Below, piece after piece: positions 38,591-47,970 of a DNA stretch of 64,000 bases. The notes under the pieces were generated by a model that ran no database searches, was not told the DNA's origin, and saw only the letters and a list, made by a program, of their open reading frames with translations. The stretch spans positions 310,001 through 374,000 of the forward strand of contig NZ_VUNZ01000001.1 of the NCBI RefSeq assembly GCF_008386505.1, in the 5' to 3' direction. Position numbers and translations under genes: made by a program. The DNA comes from Chryseobacterium sediminis. Lineage in GTDB: Bacteria > Bacteroidota > Bacteroidia > Flavobacteriales > Weeksellaceae. How positions within the stretch are numbered: the first letter of the stretch is position 1; each line of letters starts with the position of its first letter.

Positions 38591-39097
38591 AAGGTGGGAT
38601 ATATGTAAGATTATTCCGGATATATATAGCTTAGTCTATACTGAAACGGCCATCTTTGTAGTATAATAATCAGGAATTTATCAGATCCATTAAAGTTTAT
38701 ATCACTATAAATAATGCAAATTTTAGACTGGAAAATATAGCAAACAGTTGAAAGTATACATCGTATATAATGCTGGTCTCCGGTATTAGAAAACATTGTA
38801 ATAGTAAAAAAAACTAGGGAAAACGAATATACACCATGATAAAATTAATAGACTTACGGATTCTCAATTTTAATAATGAGCTTATTAAAATCTCTATAAA
38901 ATAGGTAAATCTGTTTTCAAAAGGTTTTAATTAATTAAGGATAGGAACCTCTGGTTTCTGTCCTTTTTAACCCTATTGATATATATAATATTTCATCAAC
39001 TGAATCTACAAAAAGAAATCTGTTTGAACATTCATGATTAAACATCATGTTTATATATAAAACAGACTTTCTTATTACCACCTTAACGCTAGAAATT
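38591..39097. other. Intergenic region with terminator and palindrome
   Basis: 507 bp. It contains a strong plus-strand terminator at 38937-38968 and, just before the next gene, an inverted repeat CATGAT/ATCATG (39033-39038 and 39044-39049). The rest is AT-rich with no coding frame. Confidence 0.5.
38937..38968 (+). terminator. Rho-independent terminator
   Basis: A 13-bp stem (38937-38949 with 38953-38965) including two G-T pairs, a TCT loop and five T after it. It lies 346 bp after the AraC-type gene, so it may end that transcript or an unseen small RNA. Confidence 0.7.
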
Positions 39098-39367
39098 ATG
39101 AAAACAATACATCTTTTTCAATTTAAGAATTCTATTTCCCTAAAACATCCTTTTTTTAAGGAAGAATGCAGATTAGATAATTTAAATGATTTAATGGCTT
39201 ATGATCTTATGAACACTGAAAAAATGACTGAGTTCATTATTGAGGTTCATGATGATTTTATTTTTGAGGATATGACCAGAGAAGATCTTTTGTCAATGTG
39301 CGAAAATGCAAAGGAAATGATTGAGCATTATTTTGTAACAACCATGAATGACTATGATGTTATCTGA
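39098..39367 (+). CDS. Small acidic protein of unknown function, paralog 2
   Basis: 89 residues from the ATG at 39098 (MKTIHLFQFKNSI); the longer frame to 39047 adds residues not shared with the paralog. About half of its residues match the 87-residue protein at 30756-31019 over the whole length, including HDDF, DLLSMC and IEHYFV. No domain recognised. It is a single gene after a terminator. Confidence 0.75.
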   Translation: MKTIHLFQFKNSISLKHPFFKEECRLDNLNDLMAYDLMNTEKMTEFIIEVHDDFIFEDMTREDLLSMCENAKEMIEHYFVTTMNDYDVI

Positions 39368-39701
39368 GCATTGATTTCAGCAGTGTAAAAAGCTTTTGAG
39401 ATTAACATTAAATTTTAGATGCAATAAAGTTTCAGCATATTGGATACTGGGTTATAATTATAATACAGGATTATTTCTTGAAATAGTAACGAAGGATACT
39501 GAATGAAAAGGAGAAATTGTTCTCTGCATTGATTGATGTCATTAGGAATGATAATTATTAGTCCTTTATTTAATATTTAAGTCTCAAAAGAAGATTTCCT
39601 TTAATATAACACTCAGATATTGCAGCTATTAACTTAATATATAATTATATAAAAATGGTTAATATTAGCTGTTACCTTTCTACATTATTTACAGATTTAT
39701 T
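39368..39701. other. Intergenic region between convergent genes
   Basis: 334 bp of AT-rich sequence between the paralog-2 gene and the convergent transporter gene. A lone TGA-N6-TCA dyad (39530-39541) occurs, but it is unpaired and not placed before a gene start. No terminator hairpin or gene was recognised. Confidence 0.5.
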
Positions 39702-40997
39702 TTAAATAGTAAAAAACATAGCAATTGATGCTGTAGCCATAAAGAAAAAAGTGGCCCATAATAAAGTTTTTGAAAGCCGCCTGCTTTTAAACTCTCCCAT
39801 AATATGCTCACTTGCAGATATTCGGATGATAAGAAACAACAGAGGTACTGCTGCTACTCCGTTGAGTACTGCGGTATAAACTAATGCTTTCACAGGATTA
39901 ATTCCAATGAAATTCATACACAGACCGAGAAGTGTTGCGATAATAATAACCATATAAAAACCTGTTGCTTTTGTAAATTTCAGGTTTAAACTTGCATTCC
40001 AATTGAAAGCTTCTGAAACAGCATAAGATGCGGAGCCTGAGAGAACAGGCACAGCAAGTAATCCCAGCCCAATGATTCCAATGGCAAATATGATTTTTGA
40101 TATCATTCCTGAATTTGGAAATGATTGTACTAAAGGTTCTAAAGCCTTCGCTGCGTCAGCGGCAGTATTAATATCTGTTATATGGGCACTATGCAGTACA
40201 GTTCCTCCAACTAATATAATACACCATGTTGTAAATTCAGAAATGACCATACCTATATTATTATCCTTTCTCATCGCATGAATATGACGCCATCCGATAC
40301 TTGGTTTTCCATCTCTGATCAACCCTCTTTCATTTTCTTCTTCTACTTCCTGAGATGCCTGCCAAAAAAACATATAAGGTGTTATAGTCGTCCCAAAAAC
40401 TCCAGTGATTATGAAAAGAAAATTGAATGAAAATTCAAAATGAGGAACCATAGAGGCTTTTAGTATTTCTTTCCATGGCTGATCAATCATGAAAGCTGTA
40501 AGGGGGTAGGCAAGAAGTGATAATGCCAGCCACTTAAGAACTTTTGAATATACGCGATAACTGGTGAAGACCTCTAATATAAGTATACTAATAGTAAAAA
40601 ACAGCATCAGGATAACAATATCGGCAGGAATAATTAATTGTGCGGCAGCTGCCATTGCTCCAATATCCGCTCCGATATTGATCGTATTAGCAATAACAAC
40701 AAGCCCTACCGAGCTATATAGGATTTTTTTACTGTAATGTTCTTTAATTACGCCTGTTAATCCTTTACCGGTAACTATTCCTATTCTTGCACAGGCTTCC
40801 TGTACTGCGATCATAAATGGTAGCATATAGAGTGCGGTCCATAGCTGCCCATAACCGAATTGGGCTCCTGTCTGAGAGTATGTAGCAATGCCAGAGGGAT
40901 CATCATCAGCGGCACCTGTTGTCAGTCCTGGACCTAATAGGCCGAAGAATTTTTTAATCTTTTTTGTTTGATTCTCAACATTTTGTTTGATAGACAT
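39702..40997 (-). CDS. Nramp-family metal transporter, atypical subgroup
   Basis: 431 residues with about 11 membrane segments. The start GPGLTTGAADDDPSGIATYSQ is Nramp-like, but the canonical DPGN of segment 1 reads DPSG (~33-36), and the MPH motif of segment 6 is replaced by TPYMFFWQAS. Manganese/iron Nramps keep the Met. Related Mg-transporting NRMT proteins and an uncharacterised Nramp-like group lack it. It is likely a divalent-cation importer, but Mn2+ should not be assumed; Mg2+ is possible. Minus strand, alone. Confidence 0.8.
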   Translation of the reverse strand: MSIKQNVENQTKKIKKFFGLLGPGLTTGAADDDPSGIATYSQTGAQFGYGQLWTALYMLPFMIAVQEACARIGIVTGKGLTGVIKEHYSKKILYSSVGLVVIANTINIGADIGAMAAAAQLIIPADIVILMLFFTISILILEVFTSYRVYSKVLKWLALSLLAYPLTAFMIDQPWKEILKASMVPHFEFSFNFLFIITGVFGTTITPYMFFWQASQEVEEENERGLIRDGKPSIGWRHIHAMRKDNNIGMVISEFTTWCIILVGGTVLHSAHITDINTAADAAKALEPLVQSFPNSGMISKIIFAIGIIGLGLLAVPVLSGSASYAVSEAFNWNASLNLKFTKATGFYMVIIIATLLGLCMNFIGINPVKALVYTAVLNGVAAVPLLFLIIRISASEHIMGEFKSRRLSKTLLWATFFFMATASIAMFFTI

Positions 40998-41105
40998 TGC
41001 TAAATTGTTTTTAAGTATAATATACTATTAATTAAGATATTTTTGTAGAAAATATCAGGTTCTTACTTTACTAAAGTTAATGTAAGACATCTGTAAGTAT
41101 TCAGT

Positions 41106-41246
41106 TCAAGAAATATAGTGAGCTTTTGAAAAGTTGGGGAAATCCATTTTTAATCCATTTAAAATACCATGCTTACCCTCCCGAGCTTGTATTTCTTCAT
41201 CTTTTCTGTTGTTTTTTAGTGATATAGCTAAATTATTTTTATTTGA
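41106..41246 (-). CDS. Possible small hydrophilic protein coupled to the DUF6629 gene
   Basis: A 46-residue frame (MSNKNNLAISLKNNRKDEEI...) whose ATG overlaps the end of the DUF6629 gene by 8 bp. The overlap is the same size as that of other coupled genes in this window. Nothing is recognised in it, and chance is possible. Confidence 0.3.
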   Translation of the reverse strand, partial: SNKNNLAISLKNNRKDEEIQAREGKHGILNGLKMDFPNFSKAHYIS

Positions 41247-41913
41247 CATAAATTTCAGGATATTCTCTTTGCTTTTTATCTGTTTTTTCACTCACAATTA
41301 TATAAACAGACATGCTTATGATTGCCGCGAAAAAACACCAAACAGAGAGTATGTAATGATCGTAAAAGATCTCTGAAACTATATAAGAAACCAAAATGGC
41401 TATACCAAAAAAGTGCATTCTTTTTAGTTGGGAAAAAAACGGAGGAGCAATTGTTGCCACGCCATATGATATAATACTATAATTCCTCAATGAAGCAGGA
41501 TAGTTTTGGATGTAAGTAATATGATGACCCATAATCTTTGCTTCCACATGATATGATAAAAGACAATATGCCAAATAAATACTTACGATGATTCCTACAC
41601 CTAATAATATCTTCTGTACTTTTTTTCGGGGCTCATTGTCCTCAAACATTAAAAGAGAAATAGGTACCCAAACGGGCCACAGAATCTCTGCAAAAAATAG
41701 AAATATAAAGGTTGCAGCCCGTTGCATAATGATATGATCTGGCTGGGGAAGGGTTAGCCAAAGTATTCCTTCTGTTAGCTGTTGGACTCCAAAAATAAAT
41801 GGAATACATGCGAAAAGATGCTGTGAAGGATGGCGTGTTTTTTTTATACATGCTATACCAACAGCCGTGAGTGCTATACCTGCTGAAAAACTTGAAATTG
41901 CTGAAAAACACAT
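41239..41913 (-). CDS. DUF6629-family membrane protein
   Basis: 224 residues with seven predicted membrane helices. The start MCFSAISSFSAGIALTAVG and the segment FGVQQLTEGILWL are signatures of the family I know as DUF6629 (MCFSAxASFxAG). Function unknown. It lies 140 bp downstream of the first BON gene on the same strand, so it may be transcribed from the BON promoter. Confidence 0.75.
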   Translation of the reverse strand: MCFSAISSFSAGIALTAVGIACIKKTRHPSQHLFACIPFIFGVQQLTEGILWLTLPQPDHIIMQRAATFIFLFFAEILWPVWVPISLLMFEDNEPRKKVQKILLGVGIIVSIYLAYCLLSYHVEAKIMGHHITYIQNYPASLRNYSIISYGVATIAPPFFSQLKRMHFFGIAILVSYIVSEIFYDHYILSVWCFFAAIISMSVYIIVSEKTDKKQREYPEIYVK

Positions 41914-42053
41914 TTGCTTTGGATTTTAAAAGTTATTTTTCGTGACTTTTTTACAGAATAATGTTAATCTTAATTGCTATTCATTATTGTTAAAACAAAG
42001 TCTGCTCTAATTTCACAATTCGCTGCTCTACAGCTTGAATAAAAGAGTCATAT

Positions 42054-42734
42054 CTACGATGATAAATTATTGTTTGAATATTCATAATCTACCAATAGCC
42101 TATTATCTACATGCCGTATCCCAGGAGTTTTCCATGCAATACGACCGGCTTCTTCTTTTTGATACCATGAATTTACTGTTCCTGTTAAGATTACTGTAGC
42201 ACCGGATACTTGAATGTGAACATCATTATTATAAAACGCCCAGTTCATGTTCATTGCATGTTCAATATCTTTTTGTTTAATATCATCCATTATGTCTGAT
42301 ATGATTTTTATATGATTGATTACCCCTTTTACGCCTGAAAGATACCGGATTGCATTTTGAGTAATTTCCCGTTGATAATCCCATTGCAATTCACCTTCCA
42401 AAGTCACCTGACCATTTTCTACAATTACTTTGATTTTGTTCTCTGGAATCAATGCATTGGATTTAAAAGTTTTTAAAATCTCTTTGGCAATTTCATCATC
42501 AGTTATTGATAAGGAATCTGGAGATTTAACGAGAATGTTTTCTACTAAAACTTTTACTCCAATAACTTTTTTTGCAGCATTCTCGGCCTCTATTTTTTTT
42601 GCATAATGATCAACTACTCCAGTAAGGGCAACGACACCGTCTTTTGCAGTCACCCCTATTTCTGCTGCATGTAGTAATGGCTCTCTTTTAATGGCATCCT
42701 GAACATTTTTTTGTAATTCTGTATTTGTCTTCAT
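42054..42734 (-). CDS. Triple-BON-domain protein 1
   Basis: 226 residues from ATG at 42734 (MKTNTELQKNVQDAI). Three BON repeats of ~70 residues follow one another; each carries the alpha-beta pattern with a GV-L-G-V core, for example VALTGVVDHYAKK and VTLEGELQWDYQR. There is no signal peptide, so unlike OsmY it is probably cytoplasmic. It is paralogous to the proteins at 48842 and 52053; all end with WKTPGI--V-N-L-VDYEY. BON domains bind phospholipid or other partners and are common stress proteins. The start is 50 bp from a paired TGA-N6-TCA site. Confidence 0.88.
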   Translation of the reverse strand: MKTNTELQKNVQDAIKREPLLHAAEIGVTAKDGVVALTGVVDHYAKKIEAENAAKKVIGVKVLVENILVKSPDSLSITDDEIAKEILKTFKSNALIPENKIKVIVENGQVTLEGELQWDYQREITQNAIRYLSGVKGVINHIKIISDIMDDIKQKDIEHAMNMNWAFYNNDVHIQVSGATVILTGTVNSWYQKEEAGRIAWKTPGIRHVDNRLLVDYEYSNNNLSS

Positions 42735-42784
42735 GATAACGTAATTTATCAATCAAAATTCCAGAAACTTGGGAAAAAATACGA

Positions 42785-42818
42785 TGATATATATCACATT
42801 GAAACCTGATACTGGTCA
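42785..42818. promoter_or_regulatory. Paired TGA-N6-TCA dyads, site A (BON1 / P-ATPase)
   Basis: Dyad 1, TGATATATATCA, at 42785-42796 and dyad 2, TGATACTGGTCA, at 42807-42818 have centres 22 bp apart. The pair sits in the divergent gap between BON1 (start 42734) and the P-ATPase (start 42880). The form TGAT-N4-ATCA matches Crp/Fnr-type operators. The same arrangement recurs at sites B and C. Confidence 0.8.
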
Positions 42819-42879
42819 AGAAGGGAAATTGAATTCGTATATAATAATTGCTTATTTTTAGATAACCTATTTATTTGTT

Positions 42880-45390
42880 ATGTCTTACAATATACCCGAA
42901 GGTCTTACAGGTCTTACACATGATGAAGTGGTAGCTTCCCGGCAACGAAATGGATATAATCGTTTGGAAGGGGTCCATAAAAATACATGGTTTGATCTGG
43001 TCATTGATATTTTAAAAGAACCTATGCTGATCTTGCTTATCATTATTTCTGTCATTTATGTGATAGTGGAGGATTATGGTGAGGCTGCCTTTATGTTTGT
43101 GGCTATCGTAGCGGTAACTGCTATTTCTTTTTATCAGGATAATCGCAGTAAAAAAGCTCTTGAGGAACTTGAGAAGCTGAACGAACCTTTAAGTAAGGTC
43201 ATCAGAAACTCCCAAATAGTAGAAATTCCAACCCATGAAATTGTTGTAGGTGATTTATGTGTTACTGAAGAAGGAAAAAATATAAATGCTGATGGAGTGA
43301 TTGTGCACAGCAATGATTTCTCTGTGAATGAATCATCTCTTACGGGCGAAAGTTTTTCAGTTTTTAAGGATAGTAAATCCGAGGATAATCTTGTATATAG
43401 TGGTACGGTTACCGTTTCAGGTTTGGCGGTTTTTAAAGTTAAAAAAATAGGCTCAGAAACCCGCGTAGGAAAAATTGGGGAATCTATATTGAATATAAAA
43501 GAAGAAATATCACCATTACAATTCCAGATCGGAAAGTTTGTAAAATGGATGGCTGTCATTGGGGTCATTATTTTTTTGATGGTTTGTATCTTCAGTTATA
43601 TTAAAACCGGAGATCTGGTTACGAGCCTGCTTAGTGGATTAACCCTGGCAATGTCTGTATTACCTGAGGAAATTCCTGTGGCATTTACAACTTTTATGGC
43701 CTTGGGAGCGTGGAAGCTTATGCGTCAGGGCATTATTATTAAGCGGAGCAGTATTGTAGAAACCCTGGGAAGTACCACGGTTATCTGTACTGATAAAACC
43801 GGAACCATTACTGAGAATTCGATGAAGCTTCAACATTTATATAATTACCTATCCGATACAATTTATGAAGAAAAAGAATTTAAAAATGATGATTTAAGTG
43901 AACTTATTGATTATGCAATGTGGAGTAGTGAGCCAGTCCCTTTTGACCCTATGGAAATCACTCTGCATAAAACGTATGACGAAACTCAAAAGAATGATTT
44001 ACGAAAAGAATATAAAATGTTTCATGAATATCCGCTTGAAGGCAAGCCACCCATGATGACTCATCTTTTTGAGAATGAAAATAAAGATAGAATTATTGCA
44101 GCAAAAGGAGCTCCGGAAGCAATTTTGAATGTTTCCCGCCTTTCAGAGACAGAGAAAGAAAAGATAAGGGACATTATAAAAACATTTGGACAGCAAGGTT
44201 ACCGCGTTTTGGGAGTTTCAAAGTCGCATTTTGTAGGGAACAATTTTCCCAAAAGACAGCAGGATTTTGTATTTGAATTTTTAGGGCTGGCTGTATTTTA
44301 TGATCCTCCTAAAAAAGGAATAGAAGAGGTCTTTCAAAGTATTTATGATGCCGGTATTAAGGTAAAGGTTATAACGGGAGATAATGAAGATACAACCAAA
44401 GCAATTGCAATACAGGCAGGAATTATCAACACTACTCCTGCCATCAATGGTAGTGAAATAATGAATAATACTGAAGAAGCATTAATGGAAATCTCGGAAA
44501 AAACTACTTTATTTACCAGGATGTTTCCGGATGCGAAACTTGCAGTAGTCAATGCGCTGAAAAAGAAAGGCGAAGTGGTGGCTATGCTTGGAGATGGTGT
44601 AAACGATGGTCCTGCCTTAAAAGCAGCGCACGTTGGTGTTGCAATGGGAAGTAAAGGAACCGAAATTGCCAAATCAGCTGCTGCGTTGGTTATCACGAAT
44701 GATGATTTGGAAAAACTGATTGTTGGAATTGCTGCAGGAAGGAGAATTTATAACAATATTAAAAAGGCGGTTCAGTATATTATTTCTATTCATATTCCTA
44801 TTATACTGACGGTTTCCTTGCCTCTGTTTTTGGGATGGGTATTTCCGCACATATTTACTCCAGTACACGTTATTTTCCTTGAGTTAGTGATGGGGCCGAC
44901 TTGTTCTATCGTTTATGAGAATGAGCCCATGGAAAAAAACACAATGAGGCAGCCGCCACGAGCCATCGGAGATACTTTTTTAAGTTTGAATGAGTTGGGA
45001 ATCAGCTTTATTCAGGGGATCTTGATAACCCTCGGCGTTTTATTGGTCTATCAATTTACCGTTCAAAATGGAGGGGATGAAGACAAGACAAGAGCAATGG
45101 TATTCAGTACTTTGATCTTTGCCAACATATTACTGAGTTTTGTCAACCGATCATTCTTTTACAGTGTGGTGGAAAGTTTCAGAAACCGTAATCCCTTGCT
45201 TATTGGTATTTCTGCCTTAGTTTTGGGTTTGCTTTTTGCAATATTATACGTAAAGCCTATCTCTCAATTCTTTAAAGTAACAGCTCTTAATATAGGTGAA
45301 TTGGGAATGACTGTTTTCATCGCAGCGGTTTCTGTCTTATGGTTTGAGATCTATAAGTACGTGAAGAGAATAGGAAAAGCAAAAGCATAG
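42880..45390 (+). CDS. Ca2+-type P-type ATPase
   Basis: 836 residues with ten predicted membrane helices. The phosphorylation site reads VICTDKTGTITEN (Asp ~307). The hinge reads GDGVNDGPALKAAHVGVAMG, and the membrane motif is PEEIPVAF (~270), seen in a bacterial P2-type cation pump group that is close to Ca2+-ATPases. It uses ATP to export cations, probably Ca2+. Its start is 61 bp from the second dyad of site A. The pyrophosphatase gene follows. Confidence 0.85.
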   Translation: MSYNIPEGLTGLTHDEVVASRQRNGYNRLEGVHKNTWFDLVIDILKEPMLILLIIISVIYVIVEDYGEAAFMFVAIVAVTAISFYQDNRSKKALEELEKLNEPLSKVIRNSQIVEIPTHEIVVGDLCVTEEGKNINADGVIVHSNDFSVNESSLTGESFSVFKDSKSEDNLVYSGTVTVSGLAVFKVKKIGSETRVGKIGESILNIKEEISPLQFQIGKFVKWMAVIGVIIFLMVCIFSYIKTGDLVTSLLSGLTLAMSVLPEEIPVAFTTFMALGAWKLMRQGIIIKRSSIVETLGSTTVICTDKTGTITENSMKLQHLYNYLSDTIYEEKEFKNDDLSELIDYAMWSSEPVPFDPMEITLHKTYDETQKNDLRKEYKMFHEYPLEGKPPMMTHLFENENKDRIIAAKGAPEAILNVSRLSETEKEKIRDIIKTFGQQGYRVLGVSKSHFVGNNFPKRQQDFVFEFLGLAVFYDPPKKGIEEVFQSIYDAGIKVKVITGDNEDTTKAIAIQAGIINTTPAINGSEIMNNTEEALMEISEKTTLFTRMFPDAKLAVVNALKKKGEVVAMLGDGVNDGPALKAAHVGVAMGSKGTEIAKSAAALVITNDDLEKLIVGIAAGRRIYNNIKKAVQYIISIHIPIILTVSLPLFLGWVFPHIFTPVHVIFLELVMGPTCSIVYENEPMEKNTMRQPPRAIGDTFLSLNELGISFIQGILITLGVLLVYQFTVQNGGDEDKTRAMVFSTLIFANILLSFVNRSFFYSVVESFRNRNPLLIGISALVLGLLFAILYVKPISQFFKVTALNIGELGMTVFIAAVSVLWFEIYKYVKRIGKAKA

Positions 45391-45479
45391 TGACTACTAC
45401 CCACTCTTAAGAATACTATATTCTTGAAACTTATAGGAATGAATTAAGACAATGGAAATAAACAATTAATACTAATATA

Positions 45480-46037
45480 ATGATAGGAAACCAACATCCG
45501 TGGCATGATGTTTCACCAGGAGAGCATCTGCCACAAATAGTTACAGCAGTTATTGAGATTCCCACCGGCAGCCGCACAAAATATGAAATAGACAAACTCT
45601 CGGGATTAATAAGATTGGATAGGATTCTTTTATCTTCCATGTATTATCCTGCCAATTATGGGATCATACCACAGACCTATTACAGTGATGGAGATCCGTT
45701 GGATATTGTTGTACTATGTTCGGAAAGCCTCGTTCCACTTACTCTGGTTAATGCAAGGGTAATAGGAATAATGGAGATGACGGACGAAGATAAAAAAGAT
45801 CATAAAATAATAGCGGTGGCTGAAAATGATTCTTCTATGCTGCACATTCATGATATTGAAGATCTGCCGGCTTATACCATTAATGAGATTCAGAATTTTT
45901 TTGAAGAATATAAAAAATTAGAAGGGAAAACGGTACAGGTATTTGGTTTCAAAAATAAGAAAGAAGCTTTCAACTGTATTGAAGAAAGCTTAATGATGTA
46001 TGCCAAAGAAATCAAACCTAAAATAAAAAATATTTAA
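45480..46037 (+). CDS. ppa: Inorganic pyrophosphatase (family I)
   Basis: 185 residues, soluble family I type. Typical motifs are EIPTGSRTKYEID (~27), YPANYGIIPQTYY (~60), the metal-binding DGDPLDIVVL (~77) and DEDKKDHKIIAV (~107). It hydrolyses pyrophosphate to phosphate and helps drive biosynthesis. It is 89 bp after the P-ATPase and likely co-transcribed, ending at the hairpin at 46071. Confidence 0.9.
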   Translation: MIGNQHPWHDVSPGEHLPQIVTAVIEIPTGSRTKYEIDKLSGLIRLDRILLSSMYYPANYGIIPQTYYSDGDPLDIVVLCSESLVPLTLVNARVIGIMEMTDEDKKDHKIIAVAENDSSMLHIHDIEDLPAYTINEIQNFFEEYKKLEGKTVQVFGFKNKKEAFNCIEESLMMYAKEIKPKIKNI

Positions 46038-46070
46038 CTTAGTTGCCTTTCCGTGTATATTATAGTAGGT

Positions 46071-46099
46071 TGGTATGAATAAATAAATCATACCATTTT
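46071..46099 (+). terminator. Terminator after pyrophosphatase
   Basis: An 8-bp stem TGGTATGA/TCATACCA (46071-46078 and 46088-46095) with a 9-nt loop and four T after it, in the 80-bp gap between convergent genes. Confidence 0.55.
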
Positions 46100-46117
46100 G
46101 AATGGATTAGGCAGCAA

Positions 46118-47176
46118 TCATTTTTTTTGTTTTTCACTTTCTTTTTTCTTTTTATTAAAATAACCCCTTAGCAAAAAATTGTTCTTAGCGGCGGCCTCTA
46201 TTTCTCTCAGTTCAACAACACCTTTTTCAATATTGACAATAGTGGAATCTACAGATTTCCCAAGTTTGGGATTGTTAGTAAGTTTCGATAATACATTTTC
46301 ATCATTATTTATTTTAGACGTAAATTGAATAAGATCATCAGAGCTTTTTTCAAGATTGTGCAGTATCTTTTCTATTGAGAGAGCTAAAGAATCGTTGGAA
46401 GATAATTGAGAAAACATATTGTTTTTGTCATTTAGTTTTGTAGTGAAAATACTGATTTCACGAGAGCTGTTCTGTAAATTAGAAATGCTGCTTTCAATAT
46501 TATCTGACCATTTCTTATCGGTAAATATTTTTGCAATAGTTCCGTTTTTATTATTCAGTATAAGGGTGAATTTTGCCAGTTCCTGAGAGCTTATCTGTAA
46601 ATTTTCTATGGTTCTGTCAATGGTTGACGCAAAATCTTTATCGGTCATTATTTTTGTCAACAAGCTATTCTTATCATTCATTTTACTACTGAATTTAACC
46701 AGCTCATCAGTAATGGTCTTAGCGTTATCGGTACTTTGTTTTACACTCGAGAGTAGATCATCTATCTCGATGGTTTTATAAGAAGTAATGAAGTCATTAT
46801 CCTTCACTATAGTCTTAGATTGTGGACCGGGGGTAATAATAAGTATCTTATCACCCATTAATCCGTCAGATGCAATGCTGGCAACTGCATCAGTTTTGAT
46901 ATATTTTTGAACATCCTTTCTAATTAATAACTTTACCAAAACCAATGAATCTGAAATAAAATCTATTTTGCTGACTGTTCCAATGTTAATTCCGGAAAGG
47001 CGGACATTACTGCCTTGCTTTAATCCGCTGACGTTTTTAAACTCAGAACGAAGAGCGAAGTTAGAGCCAAAGAAATTTCTGTTGATCCCAATAAAGTATA
47101 TGGTTGTTATGAAAAGAAGGATGCCAATTGTGACAAAAATTCCCAATTTCCAGTTGTTTGATGACTCATTGTTCAT
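46118..47176 (-). CDS. mlaD: MlaD-like MCE-domain lipid transport protein with four 41-residue repeats
   Basis: 352 residues. One N-terminal membrane helix (~10-30) anchors an MCE domain (~38-130; SGLKQGSNVRLSGINIGTVSKI). The rest, 159-322, is four imperfect repeats of exactly 41 residues (pattern F-xK-ND/NKN-x-KI--DK-----I---I-NLQ-SS-E), probably long helices. MCE proteins form the substrate tunnel of Mla-type phospholipid transporters in the periplasm. Last gene of BON2-mlaE-mlaF-mlaD. Confidence 0.85.
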   Translation of the reverse strand: MNNESSNNWKLGIFVTIGILLFITTIYFIGINRNFFGSNFALRSEFKNVSGLKQGSNVRLSGINIGTVSKIDFISDSLVLVKLLIRKDVQKYIKTDAVASIASDGLMGDKILIITPGPQSKTIVKDNDFITSYKTIEIDDLLSSVKQSTDNAKTITDELVKFSSKMNDKNSLLTKIMTDKDFASTIDRTIENLQISSQELAKFTLILNNKNGTIAKIFTDKKWSDNIESSISNLQNSSREISIFTTKLNDKNNMFSQLSSNDSLALSIEKILHNLEKSSDDLIQFTSKINNDENVLSKLTNNPKLGKSVDSTIVNIEKGVVELREIEAAAKNNFLLRGYFNKKKKESEKQKK

Positions 47177-47187
47177 GATTGTTCTAT

Positions 47188-47970
47188 TTATTTTTCAAAA
47201 AAAGATTTTACCCAATCATCGGCATTATTTTCTATATCTATATAGCTGCCTTCGGCCTTAATTAGACCGTCCTTTAGGACGATGACTCTGTCACCGGTAT
47301 ATTTTGCACAGGTTAAATCATGTGTTATGATAATGGATGAGGTATTGTATTGTAGTTTGATATTTCGAATGAGCCCGATAATTTCACGAGCTGTGATGGT
47401 ATCAAGACCTCCTGTCGGCTCATCATATATGATAATTTCAGGTTTAATGATTAGCGCTCTCGCCAGCCCAATTCTCTTTCTCATTCCTCCGGACAGTTCT
47501 GCCGGCAATAGGTCAATCGCTTCCTCCAGTCCTACATTTTGTAAAGCTTCTTTAACAGCTGTTTCTATTTCCTGTTCGGTAAGCATTTTATTATTGTGCT
47601 GCAACGTAAAAACTAAATTCTCTCTGACCGTCATTGAATCATATAAGGCTCCATTTTGGAATAAAAAACCAATTTTCATTCGGATCCGGTTGAGTCCTTC
47701 CTCATCCAATTTTGTTATATCCTTTCCTGATATTAATATTTCTCCTTTATCAACTTTGGTGAGACCTACTAGACATTTAACAGTAACTGACTTCCCCGAG
47801 CCCGATTTTCCTAAAATGACCAGGTTTTCTCCTCTTTTAACGGTAAAGCTGATTCCATTGAGTACCTTATTACTGCCATATGATTTGTAAACATTTTTAA
47901 ATTCTATCAATGTCTCGCAGTTTTGTAATTCATTATACTCGGCTGTAAATTTTTCCCTATTTTCCATCAT
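47188..47970 (-). CDS. mlaF: MlaF-like ABC transporter ATP-binding protein
   Basis: 260 residues. Walker A GKSGSGKSV (~54), Q-loop FLFQNGALYDSM, signature LSGGMRKRIGLARAL (~158) and Walker B IIIYDEPTGGLD (~180). It powers the MlaE/MlaD lipid transporter at the inner face of the inner membrane. Its start overlaps the mlaE stop by 4 bp (ATGA type), and mlaD follows after 11 bp. Confidence 0.9.
   Translation of the reverse strand: MMENREKFTAEYNELQNCETLIEFKNVYKSYGSNKVLNGISFTVKRGENLVILGKSGSGKSVTVKCLVGLTKVDKGEILISGKDITKLDEEGLNRIRMKIGFLFQNGALYDSMTVRENLVFTLQHNNKMLTEQEIETAVKEALQNVGLEEAIDLLPAELSGGMRKRIGLARALIIKPEIIIYDEPTGGLDTITAREIIGLIRNIKLQYNTSSIIITHDLTCAKYTGDRVIVLKDGLIKAEGSYIDIENNADDWVKSFFEK

Noticed and set aside
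38611..38796. 61-residue minus-strand frame in an intergenic region
   Set aside because: Composition and lack of neighbours give no support; the region holds a terminator instead.
39530..39541. Single TGA-N6-TCA dyad before the Nramp gene end
   Set aside because: It is unpaired and lies downstream of a gene end, not before a start; such single dyads are expected by chance.
43134..43568. 144-residue minus-strand frame inside the P-ATPase gene
   Set aside because: Antisense shadow of a well-conserved ATPase; proline/serine-rich composition typical of antisense frames.
47282..47890. 202-residue plus-strand frame
   Set aside because: It lies antisense to mlaF, whose Walker and signature motifs are intact; no family features in the antisense frame.
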